This document shows positions 27,084 through 43,370 of a stretch of DNA of 64,000 bases, piece by piece. The translations under genes and the position numbers were made by a program. The notes under the pieces were generated by a model that did no database searches, was not told the origin of the DNA, and was given only the letters and a program-made list of their open reading frames with translations. Source of the stretch: Tetrahymena elliotti 4EA (lineage: Eukaryota > Ciliophora > Oligohymenophorea > Hymenostomatida > Tetrahymenidae); the NCBI GenBank assembly GCA_000231825.2, contig JH720326.1, positions 383,701 to 447,700 on the forward strand, read 5' to 3'. The stretch's first letter is position 1, and each line of letters opens with the position of its first letter.

Positions 27084-29102
27084 ATGCTGAAGAAATTCTT
27101 TAAATCTAGAAATATCAAGGTAGCTTTAATTACCTTGTGCTTGGTAGGAACTGTCTACTATGCAACCTCTTCTGATGAGCCTTCATTCCCTGAAGTCGAT
27201 TTGTTCTAAAACCTTGCTAGTAGTAATACCAATGTTACCTACAGTGACTGTATTAGCTCTGAAAGAAATATGACTATCTGTGGTGGTGTCATCCATGTTA
27301 ATGACAACAAGTTCTAGGAACAATGCTAACATTTCTGGACTACTTAAGATATGGTAGCTAAGAAAGACTCTAGCGATTATTTGACTGTTTACATTATTTA
27401 CAAGAACTTTGAATACTACAATCAAATTAGTCCTAAAAGTCTTCAATCCAAATAAAAATCTACCAATACTACTAACAAAGTTAAGTTTTAAGTTGCTGAT
27501 TAAAACTTACTCTTCAAAGCTAAAGTTACTGAAAATGGTAAATTAGTCAATCTTGAATGCTCAGCTGACAAAACACCAAATGAGTTGATGGTTAAGATGA
27601 CTGAAAAGCTTATTGATCAATACTTCCCTAACTTAAATGCTACTCTTTATGATGATGAAGATTATGATTTCACTAATAATCTTTTGGGTGCTCATAAATA
27701 AAAGAAAACTCCCAAACATAGCGAACATACTTCTTTTGGTAAAGTTAAACCTAAATTTACTTACAAGCGCAACAAAGATGGATCCACTGAACTCAAAAAG
27801 ACTTACAATCATGATGATATTGCTACCAAGGATACCATTTTAGAAAAACCTTAAGTTGATTACACCTCTAAATTCATTATCAAGGACGGAAAAGTTAAGC
27901 AAAGCAATGAAGTTTTCTCTTTTTCTATTAATAAAAACTCCTAAAACATGACTCTTTCTTCTAGTGATGGTGAAAGCTAAAATGAATTGATTGGATCTGT
28001 CAATGTTGATATTGAAAGCAATTTAGTTCTTACTAACACAACTAAGAATTATACACTCATCAGATTTATTGAATCTTTTGAAAAAAATTTCTTCAAAAAC
28101 CAACTCAACATCACAATTGAAGAATAAGGTGGTTTTATCGCTCCTACTGAAAAGAATGTCTTACAAGATGCCACTATTTAAGGTAGTGATGTTATCCTTG
28201 ATAAGAGTCATTCATTCTTTAAATAAAGTATCTTAAATAGTGAAATCTTATTGAATACTTCACTTAAAACAACATTAGAATAAACTGATATCGAAGCAGG
28301 TATCTATGTAAATAAAGAACTTAAATATGCTATCTACAAAGAAAATATTTAACATAAATTCTTAGCTTGTGATTATTACAATAAAAGAAACGATTATGAA
28401 ACTAAGGAATACTCTATAGTAGATTACTAATATCCTATCTGTAATGGCGTAGTTAAAGTCCCTGTTAAAATCTCAGTTGCATTGAAGTACGGATGGTCAT
28501 TTACTGAATAAAAAATTAACCATGATTTGTAATGTTAACTTTTATTCTAACCCTATGCTACACCAGTAGTTAAAGGCTCTGCTGCTGTTTCCTTCTTAAA
28601 CTTGGGATAGGCAGGTTTATAAGCTTAAGGTACTTTAATCGACTCATTAGCTACATTTGAAGCTAAGATAGATAAATAATTGGATGTTGATGTTAGCTTA
28701 GATGTCAAAATCAAACCCTACTAATACGATGTCTAACTTTTCTATTCTATAATAGAATGCCCTTCCTCTAGTGGTATAATCTCTGTAATTAAAACTGTTG
28801 TAACAATGATTGGTTTTGATTCAGGTTGTATAAATGGAAAAAAGGAAATTTTACCCTTGTTCAAAGGAGAATCTTAGAGTGTTATTAATAAGAATATATA
28901 CAGCACAAGATTTAATGCCAAGGAAATCATTTAAAAGGCTGTTGGTGGATTTGGAGAAAATAATGGAGATTCAAGTTAAACTAATGATTAAGATTATTCT
29001 GATAATACAGGTGCTGACAGTAGTTCTTATTATAACTATGAAAATGAAAACTAAAACGAAAATTATGAAAACAAAGATGATGAGTATGTCATTGCATATT
29101 GA
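27084..29102 (+). CDS. Secreted or type II membrane glycoprotein, unknown family
   Basis: Single exon, 672 residues, ATG at 27084, TGA at 29100-29102. The N-terminus is basic (KKFFKSRNIK) followed by a hydrophobic segment at about residues 13-27, so it is a signal peptide or signal anchor. The remainder has no further clear membrane span. It has about nine N-x-S/T sequons, scattered cysteines (including a DCISS...ICGG pair near residues 50-65), and beta-rich alternation such as KVKFQVADQNLLFKAKVTE. The C-terminal 60 residues are Asp/Asn/Glu/Tyr-rich. This suggests an exported protein of the cell surface, phagosome or dense granules. No family was recognised; lipid-binding beta-sheet proteins are one possibility. 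Codon choice (GCT, ACT, AAC, AAG) points to good expression. It lies directly upstream of the large tandem array. Confidence 0.82.
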
Positions 29103-29744
29103 AAAAAATAAATAATCTATTAAAAATAATTTCTAAAATACAATATAAATTTGTTGTTATCTATATAAATAAAGTCCATTTGATAAATCTATTTCTCAAT
29201 TATAATTACATTTCTCTATCAAATTTTTTAAAACAAATATTTCTTTTAAAAATTTTATATTTTTGCAAATTTTAATATTTACTTGAATTAATTTAAATGA
29301 ATAATATGCATTTCTACATCAGAGAATGTATCATAAGATTTTTAAATTTTGATTTTCAGTGCAATTTAAATTTTTTCGATTATTGATATTTCTTCATATT
29401 TCTTTTTAAACTTAAAATACTTTCTTTTATTTAAATATGTATATAAATTGAGACAAATATGATATTGATAGAAGAAATCTGATGAGAAGGAAGATACATA
29501 AATAATTTTTAATATTCTGACAAGATTTTTATTTATTTTTTGTTTTATTACTTACTAATTTGAAATTAATTGTTGTTTTATCAAAAATAACTTGAATAAA
29601 TTATATAATGTATGATAATAGTTTGATTATTTAAAAGTAAGTAATCTCTCCCATCACTAATATTCTAATGATAATTAAACTAATCTTTTTGCTTTTTTTA
29701 TTTTTGATGCAAATACATTCCTATTATGAATATCATTCCTACTT
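29103..29744. other. Spacer before the tandem array
   Basis: AT-rich 3' flank of the glycoprotein gene. No feature was recognised until repeat sequence begins near 29745. Confidence 0.5.
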
Positions 29745-32700
29745 TTATAAAATTATAAAAATAAATATTGAATAATGAAATATTTGTAAGAATGGGAAAA
29801 ACAGAAAAAATTTGAAATAAATCTAAAAGAAATAAATGAATGAGTAAGCCAAATAAATATCAAATAAACCAATCCAAATTAGTAAGTCTGTTACTCTTAA
29901 ATTAAAGTTTTTATTTATTTATTTATTCATTCATTTAAAAATACATTACTAACATTTAAACACTAATTTTACTTTAGACTTAGAGTTAAAGTTTAGAGAT
30001 TAGAGTATTATGCTAACTAAAATCCTAATCCTAATAGGCATTTTTCTCCAATATTATTATCCCTTTTAAAAAATCATAAAAATAAATATTGAATAAAAAA
30101 AATATTTAACAGAATGAGAAAAACATCAAGAATTTGAATTAAATAAGAAAATATGAAATAAAAATTAATGAATGAGCAAGCCAAAATCATATCAAATAAA
30201 CAAACCCAAATAAGTAGGTCTCTTGCTCATAAGCTAAAGTCTTTGTTTATTTAAAAGCTCATTATTAACATTTAAACACTATTTTTACCATAGGTAAAGA
30301 GTCAAAGCTTAGATATAATAGCATTAAGCTAAGCCTGATCCTAATCCTTATGCACATATTTCATCGATATTATTGCTACTTTTAAAAAATTAAATATTGT
30401 ATCAGCAAACAGTTAAAAGAATGAGAAAAACATAAAATTAAAAATAAATCTGAAAAGAATAAATAAATATTAATAAATGAGCAATCCAAGCAAACATCAA
30501 ATAAATCAACCCAAATTAGTCTGTTAACCAGTCTCTCATTAATTCAAGTCTTTATTTATTCATTCAAAAATGTATAATCAACATTTAAGAACTACTTTTA
30601 CTTTAGATCAAGTGTCAAAGTTTAGAGATTAGAGCATTATGCTAAGCCAAATCCTAATCCTAACAAACCTTTTTCTCCAATATTGACCTTACTTTTAAAA
30701 AATCATAAAATAAATTTTGAATAAAAAAATATTTAACAGAATGACAAAAACATAAAAACTTAAACTAAATTTGGAAATAACAAATAAAAATTAATTAATG
30801 AATGAGCAAGCCAAGCAAATATTAAATAACTAACCCAAATTAGTCTGTCAATCAGTTAGTTAGTTTCTCTTAAATTAAATTATTTATTAGTTAATTCATT
30901 CATTCAAAAATATATCATTAACATTGAAACAATATTTTTACTGAAGGCCAAGATTTAAAGTTTAGAGATAAGAGCATTAAGCTAAGCTAGATTCTAATCC
31001 TAATAAGCCCTTTTCTCCAATATTAACCTTACTTTTAAAAAATTATAAAAATAAATATTGAATAAACAAATATTTACAAATTGAACAACTAAAAATTAAT
31101 GAATGAGCTAACCAATCAAATATCAAATAAATCAACCAAAATTAATCAGTCAGACAGCCAGCTAGCCCCTCATAAATTAAAGTATTTATTTATTATTTCA
31201 AAAACTCATTATTAATATTGAAATACTATTTTTACCTTAGGTCAAGATTCAAAGTTTAGAGAAAAGAGCATTAAGCTAAGCTAGATTCTAATCCTAATAA
31301 GCCCTTTTCTCCAATATTAACCTTACTTTTAAAAAATTATAAAAATAAAGATTGAATAAACAAATATTTAACAGAATAAAAAAACAAAAATATAACTAAA
31401 TCTGAAAATAATAAATTAATAAATAAGTCTAGTCTGTTGCTCATAAATTAAAGTTGTTATTTATTTATTCATTAGAAAATGCATAATTTATATTTAAACA
31501 CTATTTTTACCTTAATTCAAGGGTCAAAGTTTATAGATTAGAGCATTATGCTAAGCCAAATCCTAATACTTGTAAGCTTTTTTCACAAATATTATTATAC
31601 CTTTCAAAAAATAATAAAAAAAATATTGAATTAAAAATTAAATGAGAAAAATATAAAAATTTGAATTAAATCTGAAAAGATAAAATAAAAATTAATGAAT
31701 AAATGAGCTAAAATAACAAATATAAGTAGTCAGTCAACCAGTTGCTCATAAATTAAAGTCTTTATTTATTCATTCAAACATGCATAATTAATTTTGAAGA
31801 ACTATTTTACTAGAGGTGAAGAATCAAAGTTTAGAGATTAGAGAATTAAGCTAATCCAAATCCTAATCCTTATACACCATTTTCACAGATGTTATTATTC
31901 CTTTAAAAAATGATAAAAATAAATATCAAATAAGTAAATATTTAACTTAACAAAACGAGAAAAAAATTGAAATTAATAAATAAGAGAACCCATAGAATAT
32001 CAAGTAAACTAACCTAAATTAGCCAGCCAGCCAGTCGCTTATTAATTAAAGTTATTATTTATTCATTTAAAAACTAGTAACTAATATTGAAAGACTGACC
32101 TGAGGTTAAGAGTCAAAGTTTAGAGATTAGAGTATTATGCTAAGTACGATCCTAATCTTTATGTGCCTTTCCACCAATATTATTCCACCTTTTAAAAATG
32201 ATAAAATAAATATTAAATAAAGAAATATTTAAAAAATGAGAAATTAAATCTGAAAAGGCCAAATAAAAATTAAGGAATGAGCAAGCAACAAATATTAAGT
32301 AAAAATTAATCAGTCACTCTGTTAGTAGCTCATTAATTAAAGTCTTTATTTATATATTCGTTTAAAAAGCATAATTAATATTGGAACACTATTTTACCTG
32401 AGGTCAAGAGTCAAATTTTAGAGATTGGAGCATTATGCTAAGCCAGATCCTAACTAACCCTTATGTGTCATTTTCACCAATATTATTTTCCCTTTTCAAA
32501 ATTTTAAAATAATATTGAATAAATAAATATTTAACAGAATGAGAAATAAAATCTGAAAAGACCATATAAATACTAATGAATGAGCAAACTAAATAAATAT
32601 CAAGAAAAATTAGTCAGTCTAAGTTTGTCTCTCATTAATGAAATTCTTTATATTCATTTAAAAAAGTATCATCAATATTTAAACACTATTTTTACCCTAC

Positions 32701-34995
32701 TTAAAGATTCAAAGTTTAGAGATTAGAGCATTATGCTAAGCCAGATCCTAATCCTTATATACCTTTTTCACCAATATTATTTTCCCTTTTAAAAATGATA
32801 AATATTAATTAAAAAATATTTAAAAGTGAGAAAAGCATAAAAAATTGAACAAATAAAATTTATGAATGAGCAAGCAGTCAGTCAGCTAGCTACTCATAAT
32901 TTAAGGGCTTTATTTATTCTAAAATGCAGAATTTATATTGAAAAACTATTTTTACCATAGGTCAAGAGTCAAAGTTTAGAGGTGAGAGCATTTTCCCTAA
33001 TCCTTCTGCACTTATTTCGCCAATATTATTCCATCTTTTAAAAATTTAGAAAAATAAATATTGATTCAAATAATATTTAAAAGAATGAAATAAAAATTAA
33101 ATAAATAAGTGAGTGAGCCAAAAAAATTAGTCTATTACTCATAAAATAAAGTCTTTATTATTTATTTATTAAAAAATGCATAATTAACACTTATGTACTA
33201 ATTTTACCCTAGGTTAAGAGTCAAAGTTTAGAGATTAGAGCACTATGATAAGCCAAATCCTAGTCCTTGTGAGCCCAGATAACCAATATTATTATTTCTT
33301 TTAAATAATGATAAAAATAAATATTGAATAAAGAAAGTTTGAATTAAATCTGAAAAGAAAAAATAAAAATTAATAAATGAGGATCCAAAAAATATCAAGT
33401 AAATAATCCAAGTTAATCTGTCTCTTAGCCAGTCCCTGATAAATTAAATTCTTTCTTTATTCATTTAAAAATGAATAATTAATATTTAAACACTCTGTTT
33501 ACCTTAGGTCAAGAGTCAAAGTTTAGAGGTGAGAGCATTGTCCTAAACCAGATCCTAATCCTTCTGCACCTATTTCGCTAATATTATTATACCTTTTAAA
33601 AATTTAGAAAAATAAATATTGATTCAAAAAATATTTAAAAGAATGAGAAAAACATAAAATTTGAACAAATAAAAATTAGTAAATGAGTGAGTGAGGTGAG
33701 TCAGCCAAATTAATTAGTCTGTTGCTCATAAAATAAAGTCTTTATTTATTTATTAAAAAATGCATAATTAACACTCATGCACTAATTTTACCCTAGGCCA
33801 AGAGTCAAAGTTTAGAGGTGAGAGCATTGTCTTAAACCAGATCCTAATCCTTCGGCACCTATTTCACCAATATTATTAAACCTTTTAAAAATTTAGAAAA
33901 ATAAATATTGACCCAAAAAGTATTTAAAAGATGAGAAAAATATAAACATTTGAATTAATTAAGTCTTCAAATTTCAAATAAAAATCAATGAATGATAAAA
34001 GCAAAAAGGGTAGTATGAAACCAACCCAAATTAGCTATTAAGTCAACCATCCACTCTATAATACTTTATTTATTAATTGATATTGAAACATTATTTTTAC
34101 CATAGGTTAAGAATAAAAGTTTAGAGATTAGAACATTATGATAAGTGAGATCCTAATCCTTATGCACCTTTTTAACTAATTTTATTCTCCCTTTTTAAAA
34201 TTATAAATAAATATTGAACAAAGAAGTAAGAAAAACTTAAAAGTTTGAATTAAATCTTAAAAAAATTAATAAATGAGATATCCAAACAAATATCGAAATT
34301 TCTTTAAACCAATCCAAATTAGTGTAAATATGATACAAATTAAATCCTTCATTTATTCATTCAAAAAGGACTTAAATACTATTTTTACCCTAGGTCAAGA
34401 TATTAAGTTTTGAGATTATAGCATTATGTAGGCAAGATCCTAATCCTTATTCTTTAACTTCATCAATATTATTATACCTTTTAAAAATTATAAAAATAAA
34501 TTTTGAGTAAAGAAATTTTTAAAATAATGAGAAAACATAAAAATAATAAGAATTAATGAATGAGCTAGCCAAACTAATTTCAAGTAAACCAACCCAAATA
34601 AGGCAGCCAGTTACTCATAAAATAAAGTCTTTATCTATCTATCTATTCAAAAACATATAATTAGCATTGAAACACTATTTTTACCATCAAGAACCAAATT
34701 TTAGAGATTATAACATTATGCTAAGCCAGACCCTAACCCTTATGTATCTATGTTATGATTATACCTTTTAAAAATTTAGAAAAAAGATATTGAGTAAAGA
34801 AAAATTTAAAAAATAAGAAGAACTGAAAAGTACAAATAATAATTAATGAATATTAAACCAAACAAATATCAAGTAAACCAACTAAAATAATTCAATCTTT
34901 CGATTAAACATTTTAGTCTTTATTAGTATATTTAAAAATGCATAAATACTATATTTACTTTTATTTAGTTGGTGAGTTTAGAGATTTAATAATTT
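29745..34995. repeat. Tandem array, about 18 diverged units of roughly 290 bp
   Basis: A core reading AGATTAGAGCATTATGCTAA, with variants, recurs near 29995, 30309, 30622, 30963, 31257, 31533, 31832, 32121, 32420, 32717, 32977, 33226, 33521, 33811, 34118, 34411, 34698 and 34979, spaced 249-341 bp. Each core is followed by a CCTAATCC step, then CACCAATATTATT, then a stretch with AATAAATATTGAATAAA. Next come ATGAGCAAGCC, CCAACCCAAATTAG and TTGCTCATAAATT, then CTTTATTTATTC, then TTTACC..AGGTCAAGAGTC leading into the next core. Units differ by many substitutions and indels, so the array is old, but two neighbours are nearly identical. No unit has a shared open frame, so it is not a coding repeat. 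The array fills most of the gap between the glycoprotein gene and the second kinase. Confidence 0.95.
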
Positions 34996-36404
34996 TAAAA
35001 AATAAATAATTTTACTTGAAATCAATATAAAGATTTAAGTGAGAAGTTAAACTAGAGCTTAGTAACTTTAAATAGATAATAATTAAAATAAATATTTATC
35101 TCTAAAGAAATTGAACTACATGACTAAGATTTGTAAAATAATTTTTATTTTATATCAGCATTTTTTTCTTTTTTTAAATTTGTTTAGATATCAAATTTAA
35201 TATGAAATAATGTTAATAAGAAAAATTAGATTAATTTTTTCTTTCAAAATTTTAATAAAATAAAATTATGATGTTTCTAAAAAATTATAAAATACCATAA
35301 TATCTTAAAAATTGTGATTAGATATTTGAGAGATTTGAGAAGGAATCTCATATTTTTTTAAAATCCTTTTTATCTTTAATTTTTTAAAATTCATTATTGT
35401 TTCTATTTATAAATTAACAGTATTTAATTAGATTATAAAGATATTCATTTTACCAACATAGTGTATTGGCTGCCAAAATTAAGACTAACTAATCTGGATT
35501 TAGTTTGGTTTTGCTTGGCTTGTATCATTTTACTGATAAAATCTACATTCATATACGAAAATAATGTTCTTTTTCTTCTTAGGATAGATACTTCAAAAAT
35601 ATAAAATAAACATTATAATAAAATAGTCTAGAATAACCTTATTGCAGTTAATGAAAAAGTATTTGAAAACTCAAATATTTACAAAGTATTTTTGTTTTTA
35701 AAAATATTTAATAAAAGACTAAAAAATGAGTAAGAATATTTGATGACTGAAAATCTAAATTTTAAATTGAAAATATTTTTTATAATTTGTATTGTAAATT
35801 TTAAAACTTTCATTAAATCATACTCTCTCATACCTATTAAGATAAAAAATAACATTAATTTTATTTAATTCTGATGATTACATATTATTTATTAATTATG
35901 CATTTTTATGCTTATTTTAATAATTGATTTTTATGTATAATAAATTTTTAATTCATGCTTTAAGCTAAAAAAGAACTATGAAAATGAGAAAAATAGTAGA
36001 GATAGTAATCAACTAAAAATGGAATTAAGAAGGTAGAAAAATAAATAAATAAACAAATAAATTAATTAGATCGCTGAAAATAGAAAAATAAAATTTACTA
36101 ATATATGTTTGGTTAATAAAAGTAGAAAACACAATAAGAAGAAATAAAAATTAACAACTACTTTTTTTCAAAATAAGTCAGTGAATATTATTGCTTATTC
36201 TTATTACCACAATGAAGAGTTTTAATTGAGTTTCTTATTTGTTAAAATAAATTAAAAAATTCATTATTAATAAATACATCTACAAAGATTAGTAAGAAAG
36301 GAAGCATATTAATTTAGCTGTATAAACAAACAAAAATAATCCTAAATAAATACTTATAAATCACTAAATTGCAATTAGATCATCTATCTTCACGCAAAAA
36401 ATTC
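34996..36404. other. Intergenic after the array
   Basis: About 1.4 kb of AT-rich unique sequence leading to the kinase start. It includes a short AAAT/AAAC simple repeat near 36040-36065. Nothing else was recognised. Confidence 0.5.
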
Positions 36405-40589
<4,185 letters not shown>

Positions 40590-42164
40590 ATTTATTTTAA
40601 AAAAATACTAAAATATAAATAATATTAACAATATAAATTATTATTAAAATAAATTACTGCTTCTAAAAAATTATTTATTTATCTTCTTTAAATTAAAATA
40701 CATATATTGTGTTTTTAATATTAAATCTATTTATTCATTAAAATAAAGTATTAAAATATTTATTTTCATTTTAAGATACTCAAAAAAATTAATTATCTTG
40801 ATACTACCTTTCATAAATAATTTTGAAGTTACTCTACTTCTAAAATTTATTTATCCTCTTTAAATTAAAATTCATAAATTGTGTTCTTCAGTTTTTTTAT
40901 CCAAAAATAAGGTTAAATAAATTTTTTATTTATGATCTAACAATACTTGATTTTGTTACTACCTGTTAGCAGTATTTATCAAACCTAACTTGCAAAAGTA
41001 AATAACCTCTTCTAAAAAATACATTTAAAATAAAATAAATGATATAAATTTCAATTTTGATAAGATAAATTTGTTAAGATATGTTTTTGTTTCTTATTTA
41101 TCCTCATTTCTATTTGTGAAGCTGCCCATTTTTTTATTAAATTCTAGTATTTTTTTAAAACAAAATTAAAAAAATCTAAAAAATTAAATTGAAATATAAT
41201 AGAAGTGACTTATAAACACACAAATAAAAATACATAAACTAATTATTGAATGAATAATACCTGCTTAATCACTTAATTTATAAATAAGATAATATTTTTA
41301 TTTATTTTAAGGTTAAAATTAAAGGTATAATCATTACTATCTCCAAAAAAAAACGTAAACTTTAGAGTACTTAATAAAGTTTTACACAAAATTAATTATT
41401 TTAAATATTGAGAAATCAAATATTTTATTTGTATTCATAGATACAAGTGACTAAAGAATTAAAATTACTAATTTTCATAAAAATACCTCAGTTTATTGAT
41501 CAAATTGAAGAAATATTTTTTTAAATCAATACTAATAGACTCTCAAGAAAGAAATTGATCAAAAATATTTAAGATTAAATCTCCTTCTTTTACTAAGAAA
41601 AAGAAACGCAGAAGAATCAATTAGAACTAGCTATTTATAGTTAAATACTTTTCAGATTTAACAATAAAAAGATAATTCAGATTAAAGATTTTTTGCATTC
41701 TTATCGAATAAATAATTAAATAGAAAAATATTGATTTGATTATATTCCAGAAAAATAATAATAACAATTAGTTTGAATATTTCAAAAATGAATATCTTAC
41801 AATCATATGTAATAGCTGATTTGAAAATTTTACACATTATTTAACTGGTTACTTACTTACTCAAAATTTAAATATTTTATACTTATTTCATATTTTGCAG
41901 TATCAATCAAATCACAAATTTTTTTTTAAATACTACTAACCTTTTTATTTTCTAAATTTTTCTCATTAAAAACAATTTCAAAATTATTTTCAGTTAGATT
42001 AATCATCAAAGTCTAAGTAAAAGAAAACTTAATTAATGCAAAACTTAAAAAGATAGCATCCATTTGTTAAAAATGAGAGAAGCTAAAACTTAGGTTTTTC
42101 AAAGGTAAGAGATTAGATAACTTTTTCAAATCATGACTATATGTTGTCTAATTTAAAAACAATT
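40590..42164. other. Intergenic, AT-rich
   Basis: About 1.6 kb. A plus-strand stretch at about 41440-41734 is open and weakly coding-like but has no start and no partner exon (see rejected). Nothing else was seen. Confidence 0.45.
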
Positions 42165-42865
42165 TAACATTTTAGAGATGAGTACATTAAGAAAAAATGA
42201 TCCCATTTCTGATAAAACCTTGTTACCAATTTAGTTATTGTTTAGATCTGGAACTATTCTATATAGATTAGAGCATTTAGCTAATCTTGACCCAATTTTG
42301 ATGTACCCTAATCACCAATTTAATTATTTAAAAGATAAAGTTCTAAACTTAATAGATTCAAGCATTCAGCTAATCCTGAGCCTGATTCTGAAACACCCTA
42401 TTCACCAAATTAACTCTCTCTTAGAAATAGAAATATATATTATAGATTAGAGCATTTAGCTAATCCTGAGCCCAATTTCGATGGAATTTAGTTATTGTCT
42501 AGGTCTAGTTTTATACTTTATAGATTAGAGCATTTACCTAATCCTGAGCTAAATTGTAATATCCCCTCATTACCAATTTAGTTATCACTTAGACCTAGAA
42601 AAATATATTATAGATTAGAGCATTTAGCTAATAATGAGCCCAATTCTGATGTACCTTTATTACCAATTTAGTTTATTTTGAGATAAAATTCATATTTTAT
42701 AGATTAGAGCACTTAGCTAATCCAGAGCCCAATTCTGATATACCCTCTCACCAATTTAGTTTTTATTGCAAACTTTATGGATTTGAGCATTTAGCTAATC
42801 CAGAACCCAATTTGGATGTACCCTAATCACCAATTTTGTTATTGTCTAGCCTAAGTTTTATGGAT
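42165..42865. repeat. Tandem array, about 8 units of 78-90 bp, related to the large array
   Basis: Core AGATTAGAGCATTTAGCTAA, with variants, recurs with its GAGCAT near 42271, 42361, 42449, 42528, 42618, 42707 and 42785, plus a degenerate first copy near 42174. Each core is followed by CCTGAGCCCAATTCTGATG, ACCCT and CACCAATTTAGTTATTG, then CTAGGTCTAG and TTATACTTTAT before the next core. GATTAG and CTAATC within the core are reverse complements. The core and its 3' part align with those of the array at 29745-34995. No conserved reading frame runs through the units. Confidence 0.92.
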
Positions 42866-43370
42866 TTTGCTATTCTCATTCATTTTATTTTACTTATATA
42901 AAATATTATATTCAAATTTGAGCTGATTGTAAATTTTTGTTTTAAAAGTTATTTTAAACATGAAAATTTAATCTGGATTTAATTATCTCTTCGTCATATC
43001 TATTTATAAAAGTAATAAGAATTTTATTCTTAGTAAATTATCTATGTTAACAAATGTAGCATCAAATAAATATCAACTGATAAACTTTATTTTTAGAACT
43101 AGTAATAAAAATATTTTACCATAAGCCTAAAGTTTGATAGATGAGTGAAATATTTTCCTTTTTGAATTGGAGAATAGATGAGAGAGGATAAAATAAAATA
43201 TGGGTAGGTATTTTATATACATTATATATAGTGATTATAAATTACAAGGAGATTAATTTGATTATAATATAGTAAGGATATTGATTTATTTTTATTCAAT
43301 TTAAGCTATTTTGATAGGAGTTATTTAATTAATTAAAATAGTAAATATTTGCATTTAAATTTATTATTTT
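42866..43370. other. Spacer between array and coiled-coil gene
   Basis: About 500 bp of AT-rich 3' flank; nothing recognised. Confidence 0.5.

Noticed and set aside
30010..30040. CCTAATCCTAATAGG looked like degenerate telomere repeat
   Set aside because: Tetrahymena telomeres are CCCCAA/TTGGGG; this step is part of the array unit and does not form longer telomeric runs.
41440..41734. Plus-strand open stretch of about 98 codons ending in TGA
   Set aside because: There is an acceptor-like edge, but no upstream exon and no ATG. This length without TGA is not rare here. It could be a relic but is not supportable.
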